From Alectoria sarmentosa (lineage: Eukaryota; Ascomycota; Lecanoromycetes; Lecanorales; Parmeliaceae): a DNA stretch of 64,000 bases. The stretch spans positions 38,154-102,153 of the forward strand of contig WOGZ01000107.1 of assembly GCA_009733775.1 (NCBI GenBank), given 5' to 3'. The position numbers and the translations under genes were made by a program. The notes beneath the pieces are model-generated. The model ran no database searches. It was not told the DNA's origin and was given only the letters and a program-made list of their open reading frames with translations. Shown here piece after piece: positions 23,886 through 35,794 of the stretch (within the stretch, counting starts at the first letter, position 1; every line of letters begins with the position of its first letter).

Positions 23886-24524
23886 GTTGGCGTATGATCT
23901 GGCTGCAATTATTTTAAGACGGACTGGTGAGTTGAACTTTTGAACAATGGGCAAAGGTGGCTTGAAGAGGATTGAAGTGGTTCTACTAGGCCTGTTCAAT
24001 TCACTCCTTTATTCAAAGTTGGTAGGAAAGAGGATAGATACCGAGTGAAGGGTTTAATGATGTTCATCTGCTCAAAGAGAAGAAGAATGAGATGAAAGAG
24101 AAAGAGGAAGAGGAAGAAGAAGAGATGAAATAGAGAGACAGGCAAAGGATCGTTGCCGTTACCCCACATCAACCCCACAGAATTGCCATTACGTCGGGCA
24201 GTGAAATGCAGGCACGGGTCAAAAATTCAAAGTCAGTCTTTTAGGCAGAACGGTACGGAGAGCGCCTAAATGGATAAATCAAGTAGTCAGGATTCATGAA
24301 ATAAAACGGCTTTCGCTTTCGGCAACGCAAAGGAATCCAGCCTGGAATCGCGCGTTGTGGAAAAGTATAGTTGAAGATAGAATCTGGTTTTGGCTCTTAA
24401 TCAGCCAATACAACATTCTACAGCCGTCAGTAACAAAAACAGCTGGACAATAGCATCCTGCTTCTTGTCCAAGGCGAAACGCCGTCAACCCAAGTCCATG
24501 CAATGCTGGATTTTTGCGCACCTC
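23886..24524. other. Upstream region of xylose reductase with purine-rich tract
   Basis: It contains the likely xylose reductase promoter. A strongly purine-rich tract (GA/GAA units) lies at about 24068-24140 on the plus strand, i.e. a pyrimidine tract in the direction of the gene. No other gene is seen. Confidence 0.55.
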
Positions 24525-25954
24525 TCACGTTACTCGTACATAAGCTGTCTAGTCATCAGCACTTGCCCTCGTAAAAATGTGGAGACGAGCGGGAATTGTG
24601 TCCACGTACTGGCATCAATCTGCTGAATCTGCGGTAAAGCCAGTCGAATCTTGTTTCTATACAAAGCCGGGCTCTTCAATTGTAGAGGGTTCATTTCGAA
24701 GTAGACGGTATTCAACTCCTTCTTGTCTGCCAATTCCTTTTCCACCTCTTCGAATGATATAAGCAAGTTCGAGGAAGCCCACAACTCTTCGATATGCTTT
24801 TGAGTCTTCAAGTTTGTCAGATGAGAGATTTGATTATTCGAAATGTCGAGCACTCGGAGGTTGGTGTTATTCTCCAGGCCAGAGATCTCAGTCAAGGCAT
24901 TGTGGGAGATGTACAATTCTTCCAGGTTGGTAAGGGCGGAAAGGCCAGAGATCTTGGGTAGGCGATTTGACTGTATGGAAAGTATCTTGAGGTTGCTGAG
25001 ATGCGATATGTTCTACCGTTGTATGAGGAAAAGAATACGCATATCCAACCAAGGTCTCGTACCTTGAGTTCTGTGATCTTGTTCTTCCCTAACCAAAGCT
25101 CTTCCAAACCTGCCAAAGTGTCCAGGTTCTCAATCTCCTGAATCACAATCAATTCCAACATCCTAAACTTCTGGCAGCTCCCCTACCCTTATCCGATTCG
25201 CAGCCAATTCCAAATTCCTCAGCCTGGCCAGCCCATCAAGTCCCTCAATCTTCTGTATCTTGTTCTGCACAAAGTAGATATCCCTCAGCTCCTTGAGATG
25301 ATCCACATTCTTGATATGCTTGATCTTGTTGAAGCTCAAGTCTAAGCTTGTGAGGTTTATAAGGCTTTCCAAGCCTTTGATATGCGAGATGAGGTTGTCG
25401 TACAGGTCTATTTCGTGGAGTGTAGGACCCAGATTTGGTGGCATCTCAACGTGCGATATCTGATTCTGACGGAGACATAGTTTCTATCCGGTTTTAGCTT
25501 ATTATTGCCTCTTGCCTGTTACATCGGCTCTTCATCAGGTCGTACCTCGACTTTGTTAAAGCGTTCAAGATGTAGGGCCGGGATCGAGGAGATACGGCAG
25601 TGAACGAGATCGATGTCCTAGGTGACAATAGTATGTCAGCAAACTCAAGGAGAGAATGAAATAACAACACAAGCATACATCAGAATCAGGCTCGTAATCC
25701 TCAAGCAAGTCTGGCACAAGCCCAGTCAGCAGAAACGCGGAGTAAACAAAGACCAATTTACCCTCGTCCGCGACTATCTGTTCCACTGGAGGAGCATCCT
25801 CGTCTGAGTATTCTGGATCTGAAAGTATCTCGGCATTGGTGATTACAGCTTTTCGATTCACTCGAAGCTTGCCATCCCAACCCTTACTGTCATGAAGAAT
25901 TGTCCCGTTGTTGGGAGGTGGGGGCTCTCCGGGTGTGTCTGTCGAAGTGTCCAT
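24525..25954 (-). CDS. sds22: Protein phosphatase 1 regulatory subunit Sds22 (leucine-rich repeat)
   Basis: Seven exons (minus): 25954..25762, 25710..25679, 25617..25546, 25483..25187, 25137..25063, 25012..24610 and 24544..24525, encoding 363 aa. Every junction is in phase, and the last small exon yields the DATYVRVT end after the family motif ALPQIQQI. The body is a run of 22-residue SDS22-type LRRs (LTSLDLSFNKIKHIKNVDHL, LRDIYFVQNKIQKIEGLDGL, LEELWLGKNKITELKNISHL and others). An acidic, disordered N-terminus of ~75 residues (PEYSDEDAPPVEQ, DLLEDYEPDSD) precedes them. Sds22 binds PP1 catalytic subunits and controls their maturation and mitotic function in nucleus and cytoplasm. Introns are 49 to 69 nt. 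Confidence 0.96.
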
Positions 25955-26440
25955 CTTTGATATACGGACGAAAGTCAACAGTAAGAAGATGAGGAAACAA
26001 TCTGTTGTATAGCAATGTTTTGCTAGAGTATTTATGCAAAATAAACGTCATACCGACCGTGTTTCGGAGCTTTCGCCTAGAGTTGCGTGCCCTGTCAGTT
26101 TCTGGTTGATCTGTCCGCACAGGCAGTAACACTATATAACACAGCAATGCATAGCTAGAAAAAATCGAGAGCGCAATGTAGTTTAGAGTACATTGAGATC
26201 TAGACTTTGGTCTTGGGGTATCTAAGTACACAATAATATTACACGTCTTTGGTCTTTGCACCCTTGTTCCATTCTAGCTGGTAATTTTGTAGATGACTCT
26301 CGCTTCTCCCCTCGAAGTCATGTGCCGTACCATTTCATCCATTGCGCAGTGCCGCATGCTCCAGTGGGTGTACACAGTAGACCACACTGTGCAGTGGGCC
26401 CTCTCGCCGAAACGACCTGCTCCCTGGAACGCCCACCTGC
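25955..26440. other. Intergenic between SDS22 promoter and Sec61 beta 3' end
   Basis: No gene supported. It holds the SDS22 upstream region and the Sec61 beta 3' flank. Confidence 0.5.
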
Positions 26441-27229
26441 CTATGACGAGTACTTTCGAGTGATCTTTGCGATGACTGCAATAGTTGCGTTAGCACAATT
26501 CCGATCAAGCCTTTGGGCATTGCCTGCGACGAGCGCTACAATTGGGGGAGCGTTCATACTATGTAAGGCGACAACGCTGAATATGAACCCCAGTGAAAGC
26601 ACAAGCACTACTACTGGGTCAACCTTGAGTCCAGGAGACTCATCAGTGTACAATCCTATATTGGGGAATCACTCGTCAGCTCTCGCATTCTGTTAGGACC
26701 AGTCCCGCAAGCAAGCTTCAATGCACGTTGAAAGCTCTTCCCTCCACGTCGCGATGCTCTCCATCTCCATCGCGTGTAGACCACTCCAAGCCCGAGCCTC
26801 CCGGCTCTCCCACATAAATACACCGCGTCAGGCATAACATACGTAACATGGTACTGGAGCTTCCTCCTGCTCCTGCCGACCTTGTGCTCGTCGGCCTCGC
26901 ATTTGCAACTTTATCAGCTCTGTCGGCTGCGGCTTTTCTTCTTATGGCAGTCTTAGGTCCGCCAGGTGGTGATAAATTTCGCCCACTGCTCACGCCTGCG
27001 GAAGCTGGTGGAGAGGTGGGAGAGGATTGGCGTGGTGAAGACTAGAAGAGTGTTAGAGACGACTTTTGCAGAAGATGGATGACTATCTGGAGGGCATAGG
27101 AGCATCACGCAATTTTGTCATCAGTAGATGGGGCAGAAGGCCAGACAACAAGACGACAAGCGATTGAAGCTATCTGAAAGACATAGGCAGAGAAGTTTGG
27201 GATACCGACGCGAGCTGCAGACATACCAT
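26441..27229 (-). CDS. Sec61 translocon beta subunit (Sbh1-type)
   Basis: Exons (minus): 27229..27227, 27041..26843, 26655..26560 and 26475..26441, encoding 110 aa. The first coding exon is the ATG alone, followed directly by a GTATGT donor. The 185-nt intron ends CTTCTAG and the protein continues SSPRQSSPTSPP. The diagnostic conserved block AIRRKAAADRADKVANARP is followed by GAGGSSSTMLRLYTDESPG. The single C-terminal transmembrane helix (VDPVVVLVLSLGFIFSVVAL) makes it a tail-anchored ER protein ending in KITRKYSS. It is the small stabilising subunit of the Sec61 protein-conducting channel. Length and order match the family. The start-only exon is unusual but makes the expected MSSPR N-terminus. 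Confidence 0.94.
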
Positions 27230-27741
27230 TATGAAAAAGGGAGAACCGGTCTGTGACAGCGATGATCGCTGTAATAAGTTGAGGGTTGCCCAGAGGAGGA
27301 TCGCCAGTTGAAGGGTGGTGAGGTGATTTGATTCAATGGAGGTTAGTAGAACTCCTGCAGAAGTTGAAGAGGACAGCGATTTCGTTTATTTGAGGACGCG
27401 CTAGTGTAGGTCGTAAGGCTGAAATCTGGGGACAAGGGAAGAATAAGCGCCAAGATTTTGGCCCTCTTACGTTTTTTGCACAGTGCACTACTGAAGAGAA
27501 TACTTTTTTGGTTTATTGGGCCTGAACTTGAGTGATTCTATTGCTTGATATTCGGTCCAGTGAATTGGTGGTATGGACATTGGAGGTAGCTCTGATTTGA
27601 TTTGCATTTATCAATCGCTATGATCAAGCTGTCAGATGCTAAACGTGCCTGCTAAAGCGACACATCCATCTCAACGTCTTCTGGTGCAAAGCATGGCGTT
27701 TCCACTAGGTCTAACCGTCCCCTCCTCATTCTGACTGTCAC
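27230..27741. other. Intergenic between Sec61 beta and eL20
   Basis: No gene supported. It contains the Sec61 beta promoter and the eL20 3' flank. Confidence 0.5.
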
Positions 27742-28701
27742 CTAAGCAAACGTGGTAGGTCGGTGAGCGGAGAATAGAGCCTTGCTGGTGGCCTTGGGCA
27801 CACGGTGAGGAAGAGGGAATTTCAGGTTCTTGGAGAGTAGTTGTTTGATGTAAGGGCGCTTGACATCATCGGTCTTTTCGAGCTCGACGACTTTGAGGAT
27901 CTACGATCCCAAAAATGTCAACAAACTGTGCAATGGCTGTCGAAGGGGTTGGCTGTCATACATGGATTGACCTAAAGCGAGCTCTATGTCTTGCTGCCAT
28001 GTCCTGGTAGAGAGCGTCCACGGCCTCTGTCCTCGACATCTCCCGATACTCCTTGTACATGTTGTGGGTACCTGAGCGGGAGTCGTAGCGAATCCAAATG
28101 CCAAAGTTCTTGACCTTCGTAGGGCGTCTCTCGTGTATCTAATCATTGACACCTTGGTCAGCCTACGCCCTGCTGATTCTGGCAAGCCTTCGCTGTCCCT
28201 TTTCTCTTGGAATCGAGCTGCAGCATATTCATACCAGGTTGATGGTGATGATCTCGCCATTTGACTTCTTGACTTTCCTCAACTTCATCAAAAAGTACCA
28301 GAACCTTGATTTAGCGACGACTGTGTTTGGTGCGAATATTCTCATGCGGTAGAGCTTTGGCGTTGGGTTTGTGTCTGTTGGCAGATGACGCCCAATGACT
28401 TGGTATTCGTTGAGGCGCCCTGGAAGACATTCAATCAGCCTCGATATCGCTTGAGACCTCAACGTGTACATGAGGTGCATGCTCCGCACTCCGCCCCTCT
28501 TCAAGTCTGGAAGCCGTTTCCCTGGCAGCGCCATATATTGGCTTGATTATCGACCTTCTAATTTCTCATTGAAAATGAGGCCGCTCTTTTGTGCCACATT
28601 GTTACGGCCGAAGCTGTATGCTATGTACCACGTGATCCGGAGGCCAAGGGAGAGCAGAGTTTCAGGGTGTAGCATAAGGGATTGAGAAGAAACTTACCCA
28701 T
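27742..28701 (-). CDS. 60S ribosomal protein eL20 (L18a family)
   Basis: Exons (minus): 28701..28698, 28419..28235, 28138..27962 and 27900..27742, encoding 174 aa. Exon 1 contributes only ATG plus one base (GTAAGT donor). A 278-nt first intron follows, and the protein starts [20 protein letters not shown]. Family blocks follow in order: [79 protein letters not shown]. This is a core protein of the large cytosolic ribosomal subunit. A long first intron next to the start codon is common in fungal ribosomal-protein genes. It is divergent from the PCI-domain gene, with 316 bp between start codons. Confidence 0.97.
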
Positions 28702-29017
28702 CTGTATTCGTCAGTAAAGAGATCCAAATGGAATATAGACTGTGCTCACTGTGATCGTTCTGGCAAGGGACTCTCAAAATTATCAATGTCAGAGGTGATT
28801 TTGGTAGGTCGTCGTGAATTTCGGTGCGCTTGAATTTAGCGAGACGCGCTAGTTTCAGCCCTATAAATCCGAAGTTTACGACTTCGCGATTTCGCATTCC
28901 TCTTCTGTCAATTATGTCCACGAGCTACCCCAGTTTCGCACCCTTTCACTTGCCGGAATCGTCTTGAGGGTTTCTGGTTGACCGAGTGCTCGGAGGATTG
29001 CGTGAGAAGATAGCGGG
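28702..29017. promoter_or_regulatory. Shared upstream region of eL20 and the PCI-domain gene
   Basis: 316 bp separate the two divergent start codons, so any promoter elements must be shared or overlapping. A TATAAA-like sequence lies near 28861 and a short inverted repeat (CGAAGT/ACTTCG) near 28869-28885. Assignment as a bidirectional promoter is by position only. Confidence 0.5.
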
Positions 29018-30537
29018 ATGGAGGTTCTGTGCAGAGAATTCTGGCACGCCAACCAAGAAGGATCGGGCCCTCTGCTAGCAGCTACAATTTCTCCCATCGC
29101 CCCTCCGAGTTATCTGAACCGCTTAGACGCCATCCATCGTGACACTAACGCTGCTTCGATCAACAGAGACATCAGTTACAGCCTCACGAAAACCGCCAAT
29201 GCTGCGATCCAGTACCCAAATCCGGAAATAAACACATGGACGGAGATCTACTCAGCATACTGGTATGCCATTGGAGCGATCCTTGCGGCGGAGCACACAA
29301 CGACGAGGCCGGACTGGACGAAAGTCTACGAGGCGTGGAAAGATGTTGCGAACACCGTGATCAAGGGATACAGCAGCGGTGCATTGGAGAATTGGACGTT
29401 GCCTGTTCTGTATACTGCCGGCAAACATCTTCGAACCTTTGCAATCAAAGCAGACGAAAATGTTCAGGCGAGTGAGAATGGCACCATCTTTAATGCGGGA
29501 GGCTTGCAGGAGGATATCGCAGGCGACTTTGGGAAGAATGAGAAGCTGGAAGATGCCGCAAGAGTGATCAATCGGATGTTTACGTTGTGCATTAGTGATA
29601 GGTATGTAGTAATAGAAGCAACTTCGATACCACATCCATGAGAGGAACGCTCGCTGAGTCTGCTACATCTAGAGCACCTTTGGAAGAGTCGAGAAAATGG
29701 GGACTCTACTACACCACCAATCTTCTATTCAAAACCTACTTCAAGCTCAACTCCATCGGCCTCTCTAAGAACATCCTGCGTGCCCTCTCAGCCTCCCGGA
29801 CCGACATGCCGGCCCTCGAATCCTTCCCCCAACCGCACATTGTCACCTTCAAGTACTACGTCGGCGTCATCCGCTTCCTCGAAGAAGACTACGCCCAAGC
29901 GGAAGAAAACCTGACCTCGGCCTGGCACATGTGCCACCGGTCCGCCACTCGCAACATCGAGCTCATCCTCTCCTACCTGATCCCCACCCTCCTCCTGACC
30001 CGCCAACAGCTACCCTCGCCCCGTCTCCTGTCGCCCTACCCGCGCCTCGGCTCCCTCTTCGCTCCCCTGACCCTCGCTATCCGCACCGGCTCGCTCTCGG
30101 CTTTCGACGCCGCCATTGCGGAAGGGGAGCACGAGTTCGTCAAACGGCGCATCTACCTCACTCTGGAACGAGGGAGGGACATCTGTCTGAGGAACTTGCT
30201 GAGGAAGGTATATCTGGCGGGGGATCTGGACGAAGAAGGGAAGAGGAACACGAGGATCTATATCAAAGACTTCGCGGCGGCTATCCGATTGGGTGAGTCC
30301 GGGGGCAGCGGGGAGGGTATGGATGTGGAGATGGAGGGATCGGCGGGTGAGAACAATGATGAGGTGGAATGTCTGGTTGCAAACATGATATACAAGGTAA
30401 GCCCTTTCCCTACCACTCTTCCTCTTCACGTCCTGACGTTCCTTCGTTCACAGAATCTAATGAAAGGCTACATCGCCCGCGAACGAGGCATCGTCGTCCT
30501 CTCCAAAAACGGCGCGTTCCCCGGCACCGGCATCTGA
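29018..30537 (+). CDS. PCI-domain protein, Csn12/Thp1 family
   Basis: Exons 29018..29601, 29673..30396 and 30454..30537 encode 463 aa, typical of fungal Csn12. The N-terminal half ([39 protein letters not shown]) is helical. The middle contains [20 protein letters not shown] and [20 protein letters not shown], classic for this family. A PCI/winged-helix end follows ([20 protein letters not shown], then [15 protein letters not shown]). In yeast Csn12 associates with COP9-signalosome-like and Thp3 complexes acting in mRNA maturation; its paralogue Thp1 works in TREX-2. Which complex applies here is inferred from length and end sequence as Csn12-like. The plus-strand start lies 316 bp from the eL20 start. 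Confidence 0.92.
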
Positions 30538-31390
30538 GAGACTTTCTGCACCTTCCGACTTCCACCACGATACTGCTATCGACCATAGTTCCCAGCTCCA
30601 GCCCGTGACATCGACTCGTTGCCAAAATAAAATATAACTTAAGGCACCAAGGCATCCCCCCCCCCCCCAAAAGTCCAAATTGCTGCCTGCCGCGGTCCGG
30701 TCCACCCAACCACCCCAAAGCAGGCGGAACCAGGCGACGCATGACTCTCACCCATGAGTCAAGCCCCCTGCACCCACCCCGATCGCGTTAGCAGAAGCGA
30801 AACATCCGAGCTGGCAACCTTGGGTCCTGTTGGTGCGGCAGACTGCTCGTGGGGACGGACGCCTTCTCAACGTTTCTATTTGGGGGCTCGGGACTAAGAT
30901 GGAGGTGCAGATACGCTGCCGCTGTGAGTCACGATTGCATGTGGGCTCTTTGGGAATTGGGCTGAAAAGGGGTTAGGGTGGGATAAAGCAGCTCTGCGCC
31001 GTTGTGATGGTCATGCGGTAGGGGTCCACAACCGATATCATTTGAAGCTCGAATTTTAATTTGATGAGCTGATAGCTTAGCTGGCTGTCGGTGTCCGTCC
31101 GAAGAAATTTAAGAAAATATTTCGGCCGTAATGTGATTTCAAATCACCCTCCCCGAATAAAGCGCCAGCTAATGCTTCAGCGGCCATGGAAGCGAAGCAA
31201 AGTGATATACAGCCACCCTTTCCAGTACGCCAGGCTTCTTCCTCAAGGAGATCTAAATATACATTGGTAATACGCTCAGCAAATGTAATGATAGAGAGAA
31301 GAATACTAAAGATAATCTGAAAGAGTCGAGATGAGGGAGCCAGCGTTCTGATAATAAAATAGCCGGGTCGCGTAGAACGTAGTCAACAGA
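30538..31390. other. Intergenic, with a C homopolymer
   Basis: No gene supported. A run of 11 or more C lies at about 30658-30668. The rest is mixed-composition sequence between convergent genes. Confidence 0.5.
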
Positions 31391-32404
31391 CTAGCGAGCC
31401 GAGTGTGGTGTACGTGGTGACTTGATGCTCGCAATGTCGTCCTAGGCAGAGAGACACACGTCAGCAAAGCTGTCGCCTGTTGCGTACTCGGTAATGCAGA
31501 GCAGGAGTCACATACGATATGATTAGCCATAGCGACGAACAAGTCGAAGAACCTGCATCGAGTCATGGATCAGTCCAGGCTGTCGTGGAAAGAATGCAGC
31601 ATCGACTCACAGCAATCCTCCAGCCTCCATCTCCATCTGCATGGTGCCGCTCCTCTTGAACGTGGCTCTGCTGCGAATGATCAAAGCTAGGTAGTGGGCC
31701 CGAAGCTTCGAGTCACTCTCAGGCGTATTGGCGTACGCATACCTCGCACTCGCCAGGATGGTACTGCACTGAATGCCAGACTGTAGACCCTGCTTGCGTA
31801 GAGCGAGCCGCTTGAGTTCGTCTAAGCCGTAGCGTTCAGCCGTGCAGTATACCAGTGTGTCTTTCAGTAGCATTTGTCCGCATCCCATGTGGTAGACTGT
31901 CGCCTCCGTATTGCTCTTCGCAGTCTCTTCAAGCTCCCACGCATTTCGACGTTTGTTGTGTAGAAGGCGAGGATAGTAGTCGCCTTTGTAGAGGTATTCG
32001 AGGACGGAAGAGAAGACTTCGGGAAGGTCTTCTGGGAGATTGACTCGTTTGGTAGTGGACTCGAGGAATTGGCCTCGGCAGATAGCGGCGAAGAAAGGTG
32101 AGGTGGAGAGGATGTCTTCGTGGGCTGCGAAGAGGCGTTGCTCGGCGCCGACACAGAGGGTGACGATGGGTGAGGTCAGGTTGCTGGAGTAGAATAACGG
32201 TCAATGGTGGATTCGAGATGCAAGCTTGAAGTCTGGAGCTGAGTACCTTCCCTGGGGTGGATTCTCGGGTTTCCTGGACCTCTCCATCTTCTTCGCAGCT
32301 GCAGCATGGTCTCGGAATGATCGCTTCTGCTTGCTAGTAGAGAAAGACTTGCTAGCACGATGCTTGGAGAAGCTGTCGTTGTGGTGCGTCCGCCGGGCAA
32401 ACAT
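31391..32404 (-). CDS. BTB/POZ domain protein
   Basis: Exons (minus): 32404..32247, 32183..31611, 31552..31516 and 31441..31391, encoding 272 aa. The N-terminal ~50 residues are basic and Ser/Lys-rich (MFARRTHHNDSF...). The BTB fold follows: TSPIVTLCVGAEQRLFAAHE, DILSTSPFFAAICRGQFLES, INLPEDLPEVFSSVLEYLYK-like (RVNLPEDLPEVFSSVLEYLY). The helical BACK-like tail has YCTAERYGLDELKRLALRK. Such fungal BTB proteins are often adaptors for Cul3 ubiquitin ligases or transcriptional co-factors; the partner is unknown. The two short 3' exons are supported by splice consensus and phase but have no homology anchor beyond LFVAMANHI, so the last ~17 residues are less certain. Confidence 0.87.
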
Positions 32405-33164
32405 GATGAGCTTCTGGTTCGCAAAAGGCTTCAAGGCGAAACTTTGCCCGGTCGGAGGTGCTATGAATCAATGAGGGAGCATCGATGAATGACGAGGGAA
32501 ATCGGCAGTTCCTCTTCATCAATGAGGCATCAGCCAGGCATCTGGGCACTCGTAGCATTTTGGAAAGATAGAGGGGGGATGATAAATTTATAGATATGGG
32601 CAACAGGCACCAAGGGTTGACGCGATGCTGATTGGACACGCGTAAAGTGGATCGCGATATCAGGTGACTGGGTGACTGGACCATCAAGCATTTGGAAGCG
32701 ATCGAGGCAATCTTTTTTTTCTCTTGCAGGGAGCTCTGTCAGCTATCTTGCATCGAAGCAAGGGTCCTGTTTCACTTGGTCAGCCATTTTACAAGCCGTG
32801 GTCTGCGGGGAAACGGTCCCGGTAGATTGGTATTGCTCTCGCCCCAGCATCTAGCTCTTTCTTTTGCACCTGGACCGCAGCCACGGTAAAAACGGCCGGC
32901 CTTTTGTCTCGAGGCAGTGGCAATCGATGCCTACTTCCCTATTCTTCCTTTGGTAGAGGACTCATTGTTGACAGAACGCAGCACAAACTCTCCGCAACAC
33001 AAATGATGGGCAAACGCCCAGCTTTTCAACGCTTTGACGGACAGAGAAAGAGCTTCCATGCATGTTGCTAGCGCAGCAAGCTCAATCCCTTGCACGTTGA
33101 CGGGCTACTAACCTGGCTGTTAGTCGACGCTACTGTAGTAGTCAGGAACCAAAGTGTCCGTTCT
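32405..33164. other. Upstream region of the BTB gene
   Basis: No further gene supported. It probably contains the BTB gene promoter on the left side. Confidence 0.5.
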
Positions 33165-34085
33165 GGAGGGATCTTGCCATCGAAACCGGAGCAGGACAGG
33201 GTTCGTAGAACCGATCCACGTGACAGAAATGAGGCGGAATCCCACAATACAATACCATCCTGGCGGTATCAGACCGTGGAAGCTATCCTTGAACGGGATC
33301 AGCTCCTTATACTTCACCTCTTTTTGGATCTGTCGAGCTTCGAGAAATAGAAATTTTTGCGGGAAGATCCCCAAATGTGTGATTATTCTGACAAAAGACT
33401 GAGCCCAGGAAACAAGAAACCGTGTTATTTTAAGGGAACATCCCCGTTTATCTCAACACTTGCGATGATAACTGGGCTTCAAGAATAAAAGTGATCATTA
33501 TGTTGAGGTAACAGCCCCGTAAATCCTGTCATTTTTGAACATTTAGAACTTCAGGAAACGTGGAAATGCCAATATTTTGGGGTAAGATCCCCACAAATTA
33601 ATCAATTTTGAGTACAGTGAAGCTCGAAGAACAAAGAATTGCCCTTAATTTTGGGTAAGATTCCCATAAACTTGACCAGTCCTAAATATGATAAAGCCCG
33701 GGAAAAATGAAATCGCCGTCATTTTGTGGGAAGATCCCCGTACACTCTGCCATATTCTGATGATATCAGATTGTTCAAAGTGTCATTACATGGGTAACAG
33801 TCCGATCATTTATGTCATTTGATTGAGTATCTGGGGTATCTAATGCTAGAACACAAGGAAATCTATATCATGCCGCCGTAAAGACTCGCCATTTGCCGGG
33901 GATTCCCCGCACGAGTCCGCCACTTCTCGGGTATCATGCCTATGTATGCTGGAAAAGAAAAGAAATCTATGCTCGTATCTGCCATTGCAAGTCGCCATTC
34001 GACCGGGATCTTCCCCATCAACCTATCTGCTCGCGAATCTTGTTGAGCTCAAGGATCTGCGCGTTCGACGGGATCATACCCTCTC
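33165..34085. repeat. Degenerate tandem array, 73-bp period, reaching into the SRA gene
   Basis: A core resembling GGGAAGATCCCC recurs at about 33168, 33235, 33295, 33361, 33434, 33507, 33581, 33654, 33728, 33792, 33898, 33929, 34004 and 34070. The spacing from 33361 to 33728 is 73, 73, 74, 73 and 74; outside that it is looser (about 60-106). On the minus strand each unit reads GGGGATCTTCCC then CAAAAT, then a T-rich half. The two rightmost units lie at and just inside the stop codon of the SRA-YDG gene (stop at 34018), contributing its GMIPSNAQIL segment. Units are strongly diverged, so the array is old. Confidence 0.8.
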
Positions 34086-35524
34086 CACTTGACCGGATTG
34101 GATCCTGTTCCTCAAGGCGCGACAGAGAAAAGCGGTGCATGGCCGTGTCTTGGTCCAGAACCTCGTAGCTGATGATGTTGTATAGGCCATCGTAACGAAG
34201 ACCACGAGCAGGACGGTAAGCGTTACTGGCGGGCAGTGAGGCTGATCTGAGAACCCGAAGTGAGTGTTGACTCTCGTATGCTTTGAGCATAAGGTTGGTT
34301 CCCGCAGACGGTGAATTCTCGCTTCCTTGCGTGCCACAATACTTGACGGAGTTGCCGTTGTCAACATTGGCATACCCTCCTCCACTGATAACGACCGAGT
34401 AAGCGCCATTGCCCTTCTATTGAGAGCGTCAGTGAGGGCTGCATGTATGTTGCGTGAGTATCATACCTGGCCATGTATGCCTGCTTCGACTTCCCCGTGC
34501 GCCCCATCGCGCTTAGCACACATTTGCAATGGCCACCACTGGCCATTGACCAAGTTTCCGGCACCAACGTAGTTACAGGAGACCTTTCCCGCAAAGTCGG
34601 GTTGGATACTGTGGGATTTGAAGCCTCTGTCCTCCTTCCCTGTTCCAGTCTTTGTCACGATCCCTCGAAATAGATGGGGGTCGATCTGTCCACTCATCCA
34701 TTTTCGAAAGAGGATGTCGGCGTCCGCGCGGATGTCATGAGGGAAATCGACATCATGAACACGGTTTTCAAAGACAAGGCGCAGTCCTCCGTCGTCTAAC
34801 AGGCCAGACTTCTTGACAAGGATCGGCGAAAGAGAAGTATAGAACTCCATTTGTTGAAGTCGTTGTCGGATCTTGCTCAAAGCTTGTGTCAAGTCTTTGC
34901 CGGCTGCTGCATCTTTCTTCGCATTGTTCACAAGCGTGAACAGATACTTCAAGTCCTGCATGTCTCCGCGCGAGTACGTTTGCTTCAAATCGACAGTATC
35001 GTACCACTCTGCACCCTGCTCCGTAGTGCGCGAATTGATCATTTGACTGACGGCACGGGTTAGTTACCTTTGGGTAAGTTATTGACAGGACTCAAGGATT
35101 GCTCCCCGAAGGAACCTACACATTCTTCAGGACACCACCTTTCTTGGCTACCTTCTTTGATGGGCCAAAGCTAGGCTTGGGCTTTTCCTCGGTCTTAACA
35201 TTCTCACGGATGCGCTTCTTCGCGGCATGCAAGCCCGCGTACGGACCAGAGGAGAGTGTGGTGATAGCAACATGAGTGGACGTCTCGGCTTCGTCATCTG
35301 GTGCAACGAAAAGGCCCTCGGGAGATTGCTCTCGCTCACGCTTGATCTTTGCACAGCGCTCTTCTATTGAACAAAAGAAAGGGCATCAGACCGAAGAAGT
35401 CTGAACAACGAATGGAGCTGTACTTACCATCATCTTTTTTGGCCAACGCGACTCCCTTCTTGTTGGATCGTCGTATCGCCTCTGCCGAGTCCATCATATA
35501 TGGAGCGGGTGGAAGTGGAAGCAT
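34018..35524 (-). CDS. SRA-YDG domain protein
   Basis: Exons (minus): 35524..35428, 35363..35120, 35046..34467 and 34416..34018, encoding 439 aa. The N-terminus is basic and Lys-rich (KKGVALAKKDDEERCAKIKR; GPSKKVAKKGGVLKN), suggesting nuclear targeting. A helical middle (FTLVNNAKKDAAAGKDLTQA; RKWMSGQIDPHLFRGIVTK) precedes the SRA domain from about residue 290: DGAHGEVEAGIHGQ, GAYSVVISGGGYANVDNGN, VKYCGTQGS, then the YDG signature ARGLRYDGLYNIISYEVLD. In UHRF-type proteins this domain reads hemimethylated or hydroxymethylated cytosine. No RING, PHD or SET domain is visible, so this is a stand-alone SRA protein. An alternative first exon (ATGG|GTAAAT near 35600, giving MAMLPLPP) is also in phase. 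The 3' end overlaps the tandem array. Confidence 0.9.
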
Positions 35525-35794
35525 AGCTGTGAGAAGTCAGATTTCTTCGAATCACCTCAGCACCGTCACTGAGCCGATATATTTACCCATGAGATACGTA
35601 CTTTAAACGGCCTGACGCCTATGTATTCCGTTGATATTGGATGGATGATATACGTCTATAACCGATTTGAAGGTTTTTCTCCGTTCAAAGCTGCCGTTCG
35701 ACGTGGTCAATTGTTGAGGACGAGTGATGATTGTGAACGAAATATAAAAGTGAGGGCAATAACAGAAGCTCGAATTTGGGCGGATATATCCGAA

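Noticed and set aside
33165..34085. Reading the 73-bp array as plant-type leucine-rich repeats (GxIP motif)
   Set aside because: The period is 73-74 rather than 72, so the frame is lost in each unit. No LxxLxLxxN pattern surrounds the GxIP-like peptides.
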